Source: an uncultured Caulobacterales bacterium | GTDB taxonomy: Bacteria; Pseudomonadota; Alphaproteobacteria; Caulobacterales; Caulobacteraceae | Length of the DNA stretch: 64,000 nt | Assembly: GCA_903837135.1 (NCBI GenBank) | Contig: CAILTK010000095.1 | Coordinates: forward strand, 1 to 64,000 | Direction: 5' to 3' | In this document: one piece after another, positions 7,121 to 15,027 of the stretch | Layout: each line of letters opens with the position of its first letter | How positions within the stretch are numbered: position 1 is the first letter of the stretch | Program-made: the position numbers and the translations under genes | The notes under the pieces: model-generated | The model's database searches: none | Seen by the model: the letters and a program-made list of their open reading frames with translations, nothing else | What the model was told of the DNA's origin: nothing

Positions 7121-8047
7121 TCACCCCGCGCTAGCCGCCATGAGCTCCGAGCCAACCGCTTCGGCATAGCCGACGATCTGGCGCAGCATGGGCGAAAGGC
7201 TGGCGGCCACGGTCATCGCCGCTACCGCGCGGTAGGTATAAGACCAGTCCACGTCGAGCCTGACCAACTCTCCGCGCTGGATCGACGGCATGACCGCATG
7301 CGCCGCCCCGGCGTAGACGCCTATACCTCGGCGCACGAGATCGAGGGTGGTCTCAAGATCGTTGGTGACGATCATCGGGTTGAAGCCATTGTGGGTCCGG
7401 GTTTCGTGCGACAGCTCCGGCATGGTGTAGAGCATGGGCGTGGAGGTGCTGGAGATGGCGCTGCCGATCACGTTATATGAGCCGAACTCGGCGACGCTGA
7501 TCCCCGCCCTGCCTTCGAGCGGGTGACCCGGCGCGGCGACGGCGACGCCGGGCTCCTCGATGACGATGTAGCTGACCAGGCCGACTTCCGTCGCGACCGC
7601 CGTTTCCGCCACCAAGATCAGGTCATAGGCGCCGGAATTGACCCCCTGCAGCAGGCTCGTCGCGCTGTCGGCCATGATGGTCAGCTTGAGCTTCGGGTGG
7701 CGGGTGTTTATCTCCGCCGCCAGTTTCGGCATGAAGGCCGCGCGCAGGATCGGACCCAGTCCGATCTTCACCTCGCCGATCTCGCCGCGCGCAATCAGCT
7801 GAATGTTTCGGTCGAGGCGGTGCGCTTCGTCCACCAGGCTCGACGCCTGCTTAATGAAGAACTCGCCCATAGGCGTCATCTGGGCGCGCCAGCCGGACCG
7901 GTCGAACAACATAACACCCAATTCGTCTTCGAGCCTGGCGACGCTCTTGGAGAGCGTGGGCTGGGCGATACCTAACTCCTTGGCAGCTTTGGAGAAACTT
8001 CCGTGCCGCCCGATGGCGAGCACCTGCCTCATCTGCCTGACATCCAA
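7121..8047 (-). CDS. LysR-family transcriptional regulator
   Basis: The 308-residue protein is the usual LysR length. The winged helix is at the N-terminus (MRQVLAIGRHGSFSKAAKEL near 6-25, IAQPTLSKSVARLEDELGV near 27-45). A periplasmic-binding-like effector domain follows (GEVKIGLGPILRAAFMPKLA near 114; VRRGIGVYAGAAHAVMP near 249). It is divergent from a TonB-dependent receptor gene with 163 bases between starts. That gap contains a T-N11-A LysR-type site at 8068-8082, so control of the receptor and itself is likely. The effector is unknown. Confidence 0.92.
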   Translation of the reverse strand: MDVRQMRQVLAIGRHGSFSKAAKELGIAQPTLSKSVARLEDELGVMLFDRSGWRAQMTPMGEFFIKQASSLVDEAHRLDRNIQLIARGEIGEVKIGLGPILRAAFMPKLAAEINTRHPKLKLTIMADSATSLLQGVNSGAYDLILVAETAVATEVGLVSYIVIEEPGVAVAAPGHPLEGRAGISVAEFGSYNVIGSAISSTSTPMLYTMPELSHETRTHNGFNPMIVTNDLETTLDLVRRGIGVYAGAAHAVMPSIQRGELVRLDVDWSYTYRAVAAMTVAASLSPMLRQIVGYAEAVGSELMAASAG

Positions 8048-8067
8048 GTTGGAGGCCTCCTGATTCC

Positions 8068-8082
8068 ATAGTGTTTAGCTAT
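8068..8082. promoter_or_regulatory. Candidate LysR box (ATAG-N7-CTAT)
   Basis: ATAG (8068-8071) and CTAT (8079-8082) form a dyad fitting the LysR T-N11-A rule. It sits 20 bases upstream of the LysR start and about 130 bases before the divergent receptor start, a typical autoregulatory position. Confidence 0.4.
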
Positions 8083-8210
8083 AAAGTCGTCGAGATCATT
8101 TCCCTATCCCGTTAGGAATGCGCTGACGTAGTTTTCCCCGCAACGTTTTCCCCTGGCCGTTTGCCAAAATCGGCGGGCGAGAAGGCTTGGAAGAGGTTGC
8201 GAGGGGAAAC

Positions 8211-10604
8211 ATGAAGCGCTCGACTTTCTGGCTCGGTGCGTGCTCGACGCTGGCGTTGGCCACGGCGACCACCGCGGTCGCCCAAACCCAGCCTCGATCC
8301 GACCAGCCATCGTCCGTCGGCAACGGCATCGAACGGATCGTGGTCACCGCGCAGAAGCGGGCGGAAAACGTTCAGGACGTGCCGCTCTCCATCGTGGCCA
8401 TCTCCGGCGGCCAGCTCGAGAAGTCCGGCATCACCAATGTGACCATGCTGCAGCAGGTGGTGCCGAGCTTCCAGATCTACACCATCGCCCAGGCTTCAGG
8501 CGTTACGCTGCAGGTGCGCGGCTTCGGCTCCAACTCCAACGCCGCCATCGACCCGGATGTGGCGCCTTATATCGACGGCATCTACATCCCGCGCCCCGGC
8601 GCCATCCTGACCAGCTTCCTCGACATCTCAACGGTGGAAGTGTTGCGCGGGCCGCAGGGCACGCTTTCGGGCCGGAACGCCACGGTCGGCGCGCTTGAGC
8701 TGACCACGAACCAGCCCTCGTTCCGTGGCTATTCCGGCATGGCCTCGGTGGATGTGAGCTCCTACGACACCGCCAAGGGCCAGTTGGTCGCCAATGTGCC
8801 GGTGACCGAGACCTTCGCCCTGCGCGCCGCCCTTCAGCTGGACAGCACCGACGGCTATGTCCACAACATCTACGATGGCGGCACCTACGGAGCGAGCAAG
8901 ACCCAGACGGGCCGGCTCAGCGCCAAGTGGGCGATCGCGCCGACCCTGACGTGGGTGGGCCGCCTCGATCTGTCCAAGACCACGGGCGACGGGGTCAACG
9001 TCAACGTGCTCGACGTACAAAGCGCCCCGGCGACGCAGCTGGCGAACTTCGTCAACAAGGTGGCGGCTGCAGGCGGCACGCTCTCCTTGCACGGCGACAG
9101 CTCGTACAACAACAACCAGCACTATACGAACCCGACCCTGAACGATGGGCAGGGCGGCATCTCCAGCGACCTAACCTGGGACGCCTGGGGCGGCTTCAAG
9201 GTCCGGCTCATCGACTCCTATCGCGACTGGCGCAACAACCAGAACGACGGCGACAGCAGCGGCACGACTCTGGACACCTTCCGCCGCCGCGCCCATTTCG
9301 GCAGCACCAGCCAGAGCCATGAGCTGCAGTTGCTCTCACCGAAGGATCAGCTTCTGGGCGGCAATCTGAACTTTGTCTCCGGCTTCTATTACTTCAACGA
9401 GAGCTACAAGATCCGCAGCGCCAACGATCTCGGATCGCAGTGGTGCACCGTCGTCGTGCCGGCCGCCGGCCGAGCCGCCTGCACGGCCGCGCCGCTCGCC
9501 AACGCCGCTGTCAGCGCCTTCACGCAGAAAGAGGAAAGCTACGCCGGCTACGTGCAGGGCGACTACAAGCTGACCAAGAAGCTCGTGCTGACCCTCGGCG
9601 CGCGCATCACCTCCGACGACAAGACCGGTACTTTCAGCGACGTGTTGAACAACCCCGGCGCCTCGTCGCTCGGCGCTCCGGAGTCGGAGAACAACCTCGC
9701 CACGTCGAAGACCAAGCCGACCTACCGGGCCAACCTGAGCTGGACGCCCATGTCCGGCCTGATGACCTATGTGAGCTACTCGACCGGGTACAAGTCGGGT
9801 GGTTTCAACTCGGCCGGCTCTTCTCCAGCCCTCTCCACGGCGACCCGGACCTTCTCGGACGAAACCTCGACCAATTATGAAGCTGGGATCAAGTCGACCC
9901 TGCTGAACCACCGCCTGCAGCTGAACGCCGATATCTATCAAATGGATATCGACAACTTCCAACAGCGGTCCTTCAACGGCCAGTTCTTCATCATCCGCAA
10001 CGCCGGCAATATCCGATCGCGCGGTCTGGAAATGGACGCGCAGTATCGCATCACCGATCACTTCCGCTTGGACTTCGGTGGAGACTATCTGTACTCGTAC
10101 TACACCTCAAACCCGGCGGCCGCTGGCCTGCCAGGGTGTTCGGCCGCCGTGATCAATTCCTGCGTCGGCTATGAAACCATCGTCGGCGGCAACCCCGCGG
10201 TGCAGAATCTGACCGGCCGGCCCAACAGCTTGTCGCCCAAATTCCAGGGCGACCTGGCCCTGCAATACGACTCCGCGCCCTTTATGGGCGGCTATGTCCT
10301 GCAGGTCCGCCCGGATGTGAGCTATCTCGGCAAGTTCTATTCGAGCCCGGATGACAACCCCCAGGACGTGATCAAATCCCACACCCTGCTGGACCTGCGC
10401 ATCAACCTGGTGAGCCCGGACGAGAGGTACACCCTGACCCTTTACGGCACGAACCTGACCAACGAGCACTACTGGACCCTGAAGTTCGCTCAGCCCCTGG
10501 CGGCGGCCTTCGGCGGCAGCAACGCCGTCACCGGCCAGTCGCTGCTGCGCGGTTTCATGGGCCAGCCGGCCACGGTGGGCATCAAGCTCGCCGCCCGCTT
10601 CTAA
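8211..10604 (+). CDS. TonB-dependent receptor
   Basis: Starting at ATG8211 (GAGGGG five bases upstream) the protein has 797 residues. A signal peptide of about 25 residues ends AVAQT. The TonB-box region and plug follow (IERIVVTAQKRAENVQDVPL, PYIDGIYIP, VEVLRGPQGTLSGRNATVG), then a long beta-barrel ending in FMGQPATVGIKLAARF with the terminal aromatic. It belongs to the sphingomonad/Caulobacter-type receptor family used for sugars, aromatics and iron chelates; the substrate cannot be read from sequence. It is divergent from a LysR regulator and followed by a decayed transporter remnant. An ATG at 8187 would add eight residues before the signal peptide. Confidence 0.93.
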   Translation: MKRSTFWLGACSTLALATATTAVAQTQPRSDQPSSVGNGIERIVVTAQKRAENVQDVPLSIVAISGGQLEKSGITNVTMLQQVVPSFQIYTIAQASGVTLQVRGFGSNSNAAIDPDVAPYIDGIYIPRPGAILTSFLDISTVEVLRGPQGTLSGRNATVGALELTTNQPSFRGYSGMASVDVSSYDTAKGQLVANVPVTETFALRAALQLDSTDGYVHNIYDGGTYGASKTQTGRLSAKWAIAPTLTWVGRLDLSKTTGDGVNVNVLDVQSAPATQLANFVNKVAAAGGTLSLHGDSSYNNNQHYTNPTLNDGQGGISSDLTWDAWGGFKVRLIDSYRDWRNNQNDGDSSGTTLDTFRRRAHFGSTSQSHELQLLSPKDQLLGGNLNFVSGFYYFNESYKIRSANDLGSQWCTVVVPAAGRAACTAAPLANAAVSAFTQKEESYAGYVQGDYKLTKKLVLTLGARITSDDKTGTFSDVLNNPGASSLGAPESENNLATSKTKPTYRANLSWTPMSGLMTYVSYSTGYKSGGFNSAGSSPALSTATRTFSDETSTNYEAGIKSTLLNHRLQLNADIYQMDIDNFQQRSFNGQFFIIRNAGNIRSRGLEMDAQYRITDHFRLDFGGDYLYSYYTSNPAAAGLPGCSAAVINSCVGYETIVGGNPAVQNLTGRPNSLSPKFQGDLALQYDSAPFMGGYVLQVRPDVSYLGKFYSSPDDNPQDVIKSHTLLDLRINLVSPDERYTLTLYGTNLTNEHYWTLKFAQPLAAAFGGSNAVTGQSLLRGFMGQPATVGIKLAARF

Positions 10605-11071
10605 AGTCCAGGGACTATCCGTGAACCTTGGGCCGCCCGATCAGGGAGGTCATCTGGTAGTCGCCGATATCAGGCCGGCGTTCTTGATTTTGGGCGCCAT
10701 CGCGCCGCTGGCCGGGGGCTTCCTCTGGGCGCTCCATAGGGATGTTGGAGACTCGCTGATCGCACGACCCGCTGGATTGCGAGCGTGAGGGGCGACCGGT
10801 CAGCCCCGGATGGAAGATGCAGCGGCCTGCGCCGGCGCAGACCGCCGCCGCGGCTTTCACACCCCAGCCCGACTTGATCTATTTTACAAGCGGCGCTCGA
10901 CCCGCCTCCGTCGGGCGGGCATGCTTATGGATGTTCGTCCGAGGAGACCTCCGGCCGGAGTCAGCTGGCTTCGCAACCCCAGCGTCTCAGCCACCCCCCG
11001 GCGTGTGGGCCTGTTGGGCGTCGCGATCATTCAGTATGGTGTCGGCGTCGCCGCCCGTCCGCGTCCCCGCT
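10605..11071. other. Degenerate spacer between the receptor and the LytS-like kinase gene
   Basis: The 467-base spacer holds an apparent MFS-transporter tail remnant (10621-10788, listed separately). The remaining sequence has open frames on the plus strand but no recognisable protein content. A continuous frame runs from 10817 into the kinase gene; its first ~85 residues are proline- and arginine-rich and do not look like kinase. Confidence 0.4.
10621..10788 (+). pseudogene. Remnant of an MFS transporter C-terminus
   Basis: One frame ending at TGA 10786-10788 reads RPAFLILGAIAPLAGGFLWA, then LHRDVGDSLIARPAGLRA. This hydrophobic stretch plus charged tail looks like the last transmembrane helix and end of an MFS (EmrB-like) transporter. 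There is no credible start or upstream transporter sequence; the preceding gene is a complete TonB receptor. I read it as the 3' scar of a deleted gene. The call rests on a short stretch. Confidence 0.35.
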
Positions 11072-12220
11072 ATGATCCCCGCGGTGGTGATCTCGCAAGG
11101 GAGGCAATTCGATGGGACGCAGATCACTTTGAGGCGGCCCTTCGCCCCGTCCGAGGTCTGGTCCAAGCGCAAGGTCGCGGTGATCGCCATCGCCAGCGCC
11201 TGGATCCTGTACCTTGCCCTTGTCGCCATCCGCCTCGCTGTGCTTGGCCTTTCCAACATGCGCGAAGTCGCGCTCCGGCACGTGCTGACCGCGGCCATCG
11301 GGGCGCTTTTGACCGCCGCCTTGTTCGGGGCGCTAAGCCGCCTGGAGCGTCGCCCGCCTCTTGTGCAAATCGGCGCCGCGCTGCTGCTGGCCGCGCCCGC
11401 GGCCGCTGTTCTCGCGATCGCCAACTACGACGTCATGTTCGTCTTCGCGCCGCCGGGTCTCTGGTCGGTCGCGGAAAGGGCGGGCAACGATCTGCCGAGA
11501 GTGTTCGTACAGACGATCGCGGAGAACGAATTTCTCTTCACGGCGCTCGGGGTTCTCTACATCGCCGTCGCCAGCGCGATCGAAAGCCGCGACGCCCTGC
11601 AGCGCGCGACCGCGGCCGAGTCGAAGGCCCAGAGGGCGCAATTGCAGGCGCTGAGATACCAGCTCGACCCTCACTTTCTTTTCAACGCGTTAAACACGAT
11701 CTCGGCGCTGGTGATGGAAGGCGAGGCCGAGAAGGCGGAACAGGCCCTTGCGTCCCTGTCGGCGGTTCTTCGCACCACCCTTTCGAGCGACGCCCTGGTC
11801 GATACGACGCTACGCCAGGAATTTCGCCTGCATCAGACTTATCTGGACATTGAGAGGCTTCGCTTTGGCGCGCGCCTTCAGGTAGCGCTGGACCTTCCGG
11901 ACCATTTGGAGGACGTGCCCATCCCGCCGCTCCTGATCCAGCCCTTAGTGGAGAACGTGATCAAGCACGCTGTGGGCGTGTCCGAGGGGCCGATCCATAT
12001 GTCCGTGCGGGCGAGGGGCGTGGAGGAGCACGTCGTCGTCGCCGTCGAAGACGATGGTCCAGGATCGCAAAAGGCGGGTTTCGGCCTGGGCCTCCGCAAC
12101 GTGGCCGACCGACTGGCCCTGCGCTTCGGCGACGGCGCAACCTTTGAACATGGGACGCTCGCCGGCGGGGGATACCGCGCCGCCCTCCGCTTTCCCGTGA
12201 AACAGCCCGTGCCGGAATGA
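11072..12220 (+). CDS. LytS-type sensor histidine kinase (HisKA_6/His_kinase)
   Basis: From ATG11072 the protein is 382 residues. About four transmembrane helices (residues 35-60, 70-90, 98-118, 150-170) are followed by a short coiled linker. The histidine kinase motif LRYQLDPHFLFNALNTISAL has the phosphoacceptor near His201. The ATPase domain has PPLLIQPLVENVIKHAVG near 290 and a GFGLGLRNVADRL G-box. No extracytoplasmic domain is evident, so it may sense within the membrane or through a partner. The stop overlaps the next gene's ATG (ATGA), coupling it to a LytTR response regulator. Start choice is uncertain because no clear ribosome-binding site was found. Confidence 0.88.
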   Translation: MIPAVVISQGRQFDGTQITLRRPFAPSEVWSKRKVAVIAIASAWILYLALVAIRLAVLGLSNMREVALRHVLTAAIGALLTAALFGALSRLERRPPLVQIGAALLLAAPAAAVLAIANYDVMFVFAPPGLWSVAERAGNDLPRVFVQTIAENEFLFTALGVLYIAVASAIESRDALQRATAAESKAQRAQLQALRYQLDPHFLFNALNTISALVMEGEAEKAEQALASLSAVLRTTLSSDALVDTTLRQEFRLHQTYLDIERLRFGARLQVALDLPDHLEDVPIPPLLIQPLVENVIKHAVGVSEGPIHMSVRARGVEEHVVVAVEDDGPGSQKAGFGLGLRNVADRLALRFGDGATFEHGTLAGGGYRAALRFPVKQPVPE

Positions 12221-12942
12221 CCGGCGCGCTTCGCATCCTGATCGTCGACGACGAGCCCTTAGCCGCCAGCCGTCTGGAAAGACTGTGCCTGCGCGCTATG
12301 CCGGACGCGCGGCCGACGAGCGAGACGAGCGGACGCGCGGCCCTGGCCAGCCTCAGCCGATGTGCGCCGGACGTCATGCTGCTCGACATCGACATGCCCG
12401 GCCTGAACGGTCTCGTCACGGCGGAGTTGGCGACGCGCGGGCCCTCCGCCCCCGGCATCGTCTTCACCACGGCGCATGACCGGTTCGCCGTGGAGGCGTT
12501 CGCGGTCGGGGCGGTCGATTATCTGCTGAAGCCGGTCGCCCTCGACCGCCTGCGTCAGGCCCTCGAGCGGGTACAGGACCGACAGGGCGCCCCTTCGTCC
12601 TCGAAGCCCCGGTTTCGCTCCGAGTTCTGGGTGCGTGACGGCGGCGACATGGTGCGCATCGAGGCCGATCGCATCGACTACATCTCGGCCGAGGGCGACT
12701 ATATGCGGCTGCATCTCGCGGGACGGTCCTATCTGCTTCATTCCACCCTCTCCCAACTGGAGCGGGACCTCGACGCGGCGGCCTTTCTCAGAGTTCACCG
12801 CTCCGCCTTGGTGGCGAAACGCAGCATCGAGGCGGTTGGACGCGATAGCTCCGGAAAGTGGATCGTTCGCCTGCGCGGCGGCCGCCAGGTCGGCATTGGC
12901 GAGAGCTACATGGCGAGTGTGCGGGCCCTTGTGGCCGGTTGA
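12217..12942 (+). CDS. LytTR-family response regulator
   Basis: The 241-residue protein has a receiver domain (about 5-120) with acidic pocket DDE at 11-13, phosphoacceptor Asp57 in VMLLDIDMPG and Lys in LLKPV. A C-terminal LytTR DNA-binding domain follows (about 140-240; IDYISAEGDYMRLHLAGRSY, FLRVHRSALV). LytTR proteins bind tandem direct repeats upstream of their targets. It overlaps the kinase gene by four bases and precedes a secreted amidohydrolase and a second TonB receptor, which are plausible targets. Confidence 0.93.
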   Translation: MTGALRILIVDDEPLAASRLERLCLRAMPDARPTSETSGRAALASLSRCAPDVMLLDIDMPGLNGLVTAELATRGPSAPGIVFTTAHDRFAVEAFAVGAVDYLLKPVALDRLRQALERVQDRQGAPSSSKPRFRSEFWVRDGGDMVRIEADRIDYISAEGDYMRLHLAGRSYLLHSTLSQLERDLDAAAFLRVHRSALVAKRSIEAVGRDSSGKWIVRLRGGRQVGIGESYMASVRALVAG

Positions 12943-12956
12943 AGACGCCGTGCTGT

Positions 12957-12975
12957 GCAGCGCGCTGTGCGCTGC
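12957..12975 (+). terminator. Hairpin after the LytTR gene
   Basis: GCAGCGC (12957-12963) and GCGCTGC (12969-12975) form a 7-bp GC stem with a 5-base loop, 14 bases after the stop. There is no T-tract, so attenuation or termination is only possible. Confidence 0.35.
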
Positions 12976-13114
12976 GCCGGGTTCATCGAAAAGATCGGGA
13001 GGTTTGGCGAAAAGCGGTCGAGGCCAAAACGACGGTCCAGCAGAAGGGCCCACAGCCCTCCCACCCAGGACCTCCCGCTTGAAACCGCTTAGCTCCTCGA
13101 CCGCCCCTGGGCGC

Positions 13115-14653
13115 TTGCCGCGTCTTGCTCCGTCGGCCGTCAAAGGCTGCATCATCGGCATGGCTTGCAGCGCTGCGGCGTTGCTGGCGGGAGCGGGCGC
13201 CGCCTCGGCCCAGACCCTCTTTCAATCGCCTCCCGATCCCGGAGCCCCCGCTCTCGCGGACGAAGTCCGTCAGTTCGTGTCCTTTGATGCGTCACACGCC
13301 GAACTGAGGCTGATCCACGTTCGCGTGATCGACGGAACGGGCGCTGCGCCCCTCGAAGATCGCACGGTGACGATCAACAACGGTCGCATCGCCTCGATCG
13401 CGCCCTCCCGTGCATCCGAACGGGCCGACGGAAAGCAAACCCTGGACATGGCGGGGCGAACGCTGATGCCCGGTCTGGTCGGAATGCACGAGCACCTGTT
13501 CTATGTGGCGCGCCCCGGTACGGACTTCGCGCATGCCCAGAGAGTGCCTCTGCTTCTCCCGCAGGAGACCTATACGGCGCCACGGCTGTATCTCGCCGGC
13601 GGCGTCACCACGATCAGAACCGCGGGCTCGATGGAGCCATATGCGGACCTGAATCTCAAACAGGCCATAGAGACCAACCAACTGCCGGGCCCCCACATGG
13701 ACGTCACCGGCCCTTATCTGCAGGGCGCGGGAAACATCTTCCTGCAGATGCATACCTTGAGCGGCCCCGAAGACGCCCGCAGCACCGTCAACTATTGGGC
13801 GGCGGAGGGTGCGACGAGCTTCAAGGCCTACGACCATATCACCCGAGCCGAGCTGAAAGCCGCCATCGACGCGGCGCATAGTCATGGACTCAAGATTACC
13901 GGCCACCTGTGTTCGGTGACCTACCCCGAGGCGGCTGAACTTGGGATCGACAACATTGAACACGGGTTTTCCGTCAATACCCAACTTGACCCGGATAAGA
14001 AGCCCGACCTTTGCTCCAGCTCGCAAGGGTCCGCGACCGTGAAAGCGATGGACCCAGATGGGCCGCAGGCGAAGGCGCTCTACGCGCTGCTGATCGCCAA
14101 GCATGTCGCGATCACGAGCACATTGCCGGTCGAGGATGTGGATGCGACCGGCGTCCCGCCGTTGCGACAGGCGGAGCTGGATGTTCTGACGCCGCAGGCC
14201 AGGGAAGCCTATCTTTACGCGCGTAACGCCAACAGCACCGCCGTTCCCGAACGGAAGGCGCGCTGGTACGCCAACCTGAAGCGGCTGGAGGCGTTCGAGC
14301 GGAACTTCGTCTTGGCCGGCGGAACCCTGATGGCCGGCTGCGACCCGACGGGAGACGGACATATTATCCCGGGCTTCGCGGACCAGCGTGAGATGGAGCT
14401 CCTGGTCGACGCCGGCTTCTCTCCGCTCGAAGCGATCAAGATCGGCACTCTGAACGGGGCGACCTATCTCGGCCAAGCTGGGGACATCGGCAGCGTGACC
14501 ATCGGCAAGCGCGCCGACCTGATGATCGTAAAAGGCGACCCAAGCCGACGCATTCAGGATATCGAAAACATCCAGCTCGTCTTCCGCGACGGGATCGGCT
14601 TCGACCCCGCCAAGCTCCTGAGCTCAGTCAAGGGCCTCTACGGGCTCTATTGA
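13115..14653 (+). CDS. Secreted amidohydrolase-family metalloenzyme
   Basis: With a TTG start at 13115 the protein is 512 residues and begins with a credible signal peptide (VKGCIIGMACSAAALLAGAG, cleaved after AASAQ). The in-frame ATG at 13160 lacks the positively charged n-region. The amidohydrolase barrel shows the full metal set in order: GLVGMHEHLFYV (HxH), TSFKAYDHI (bridging Lys), KITGHLCS (His), NIEHGFS (His) and LMAGCDPTGDG (Asp). The C-terminus has the composite-sandwich motif GSVTIGKRADLMIVKGDPS. Relatives include exported prolidase- and imidazolonepropionase-like enzymes that hydrolyse peptides or cyclic amides. Position between LytTR and a TonB receptor suggests degradation of an imported ligand. 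Confidence 0.9.
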   Translation: MPRLAPSAVKGCIIGMACSAAALLAGAGAASAQTLFQSPPDPGAPALADEVRQFVSFDASHAELRLIHVRVIDGTGAAPLEDRTVTINNGRIASIAPSRASERADGKQTLDMAGRTLMPGLVGMHEHLFYVARPGTDFAHAQRVPLLLPQETYTAPRLYLAGGVTTIRTAGSMEPYADLNLKQAIETNQLPGPHMDVTGPYLQGAGNIFLQMHTLSGPEDARSTVNYWAAEGATSFKAYDHITRAELKAAIDAAHSHGLKITGHLCSVTYPEAAELGIDNIEHGFSVNTQLDPDKKPDLCSSSQGSATVKAMDPDGPQAKALYALLIAKHVAITSTLPVEDVDATGVPPLRQAELDVLTPQAREAYLYARNANSTAVPERKARWYANLKRLEAFERNFVLAGGTLMAGCDPTGDGHIIPGFADQREMELLVDAGFSPLEAIKIGTLNGATYLGQAGDIGSVTIGKRADLMIVKGDPSRRIQDIENIQLVFRDGIGFDPAKLLSSVKGLYGLY

Positions 14654-15027
14654 GTGGCGCGAAGGTCATGAGGATGGATGACGTCGGCAACACATCGCGA
14701 ACACCCCTGCTGATGGGCGGCGCTCCTGTGGCCGCGGCTTCGACGGCGTGGCGACGAAGCCGTTCAAGCCAGAGAAATTGCTGGGCGATCTCGGCTCGGC
14801 TTTGACGCCATCGCGCGAGCCGGCTTCGGCAAAGGCGTCCTGAGACGTCTACTGCGACACCAGCTGGGGGTTCGAGGGCCCAATCATCCCAATCGGCCCG
14901 GGCCGCGCTGACCGGGAAGCCTTTACCTCGTCGCCCAGACCGGCGCGCTGCGGCCGCGACAGCTTGATGACAGCCTAAATCGCTACGCCAGCCCCCAACC
15001 AAAAACATAGACCGGGGAGGCCTCTCG
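14654..15027. other. Degenerate spacer before the second TonB receptor
   Basis: This 374-base stretch contains a short receiver-domain-like remnant (14733-14843, listed separately). No other recognisable protein or RNA element was found. A GGGGAGG ribosome-binding site for the next gene lies at about 15013-15019. Confidence 0.4.
14733..14843 (+). pseudogene. Remnant of a response-regulator receiver domain
   Basis: One frame reads RGFDGVATKPFKPEKLLGDL followed by GSALTPSREPAS and a TGA at 14841. GFDG-x-x-x-KPF-x-PEKLL is the typical C-terminal end of a receiver domain, with the conserved lysine. Nothing upstream supplies the phosphoacceptor part in any frame. It looks like the scar of a deleted regulator. 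Confidence 0.35.

Noticed and set aside
10615-10860. Minus-strand 81-codon frame in the spacer after the first receptor
   Set aside because: No ribosome-binding site or protein-like composition; the plus strand gives a better explanation as a transporter remnant.
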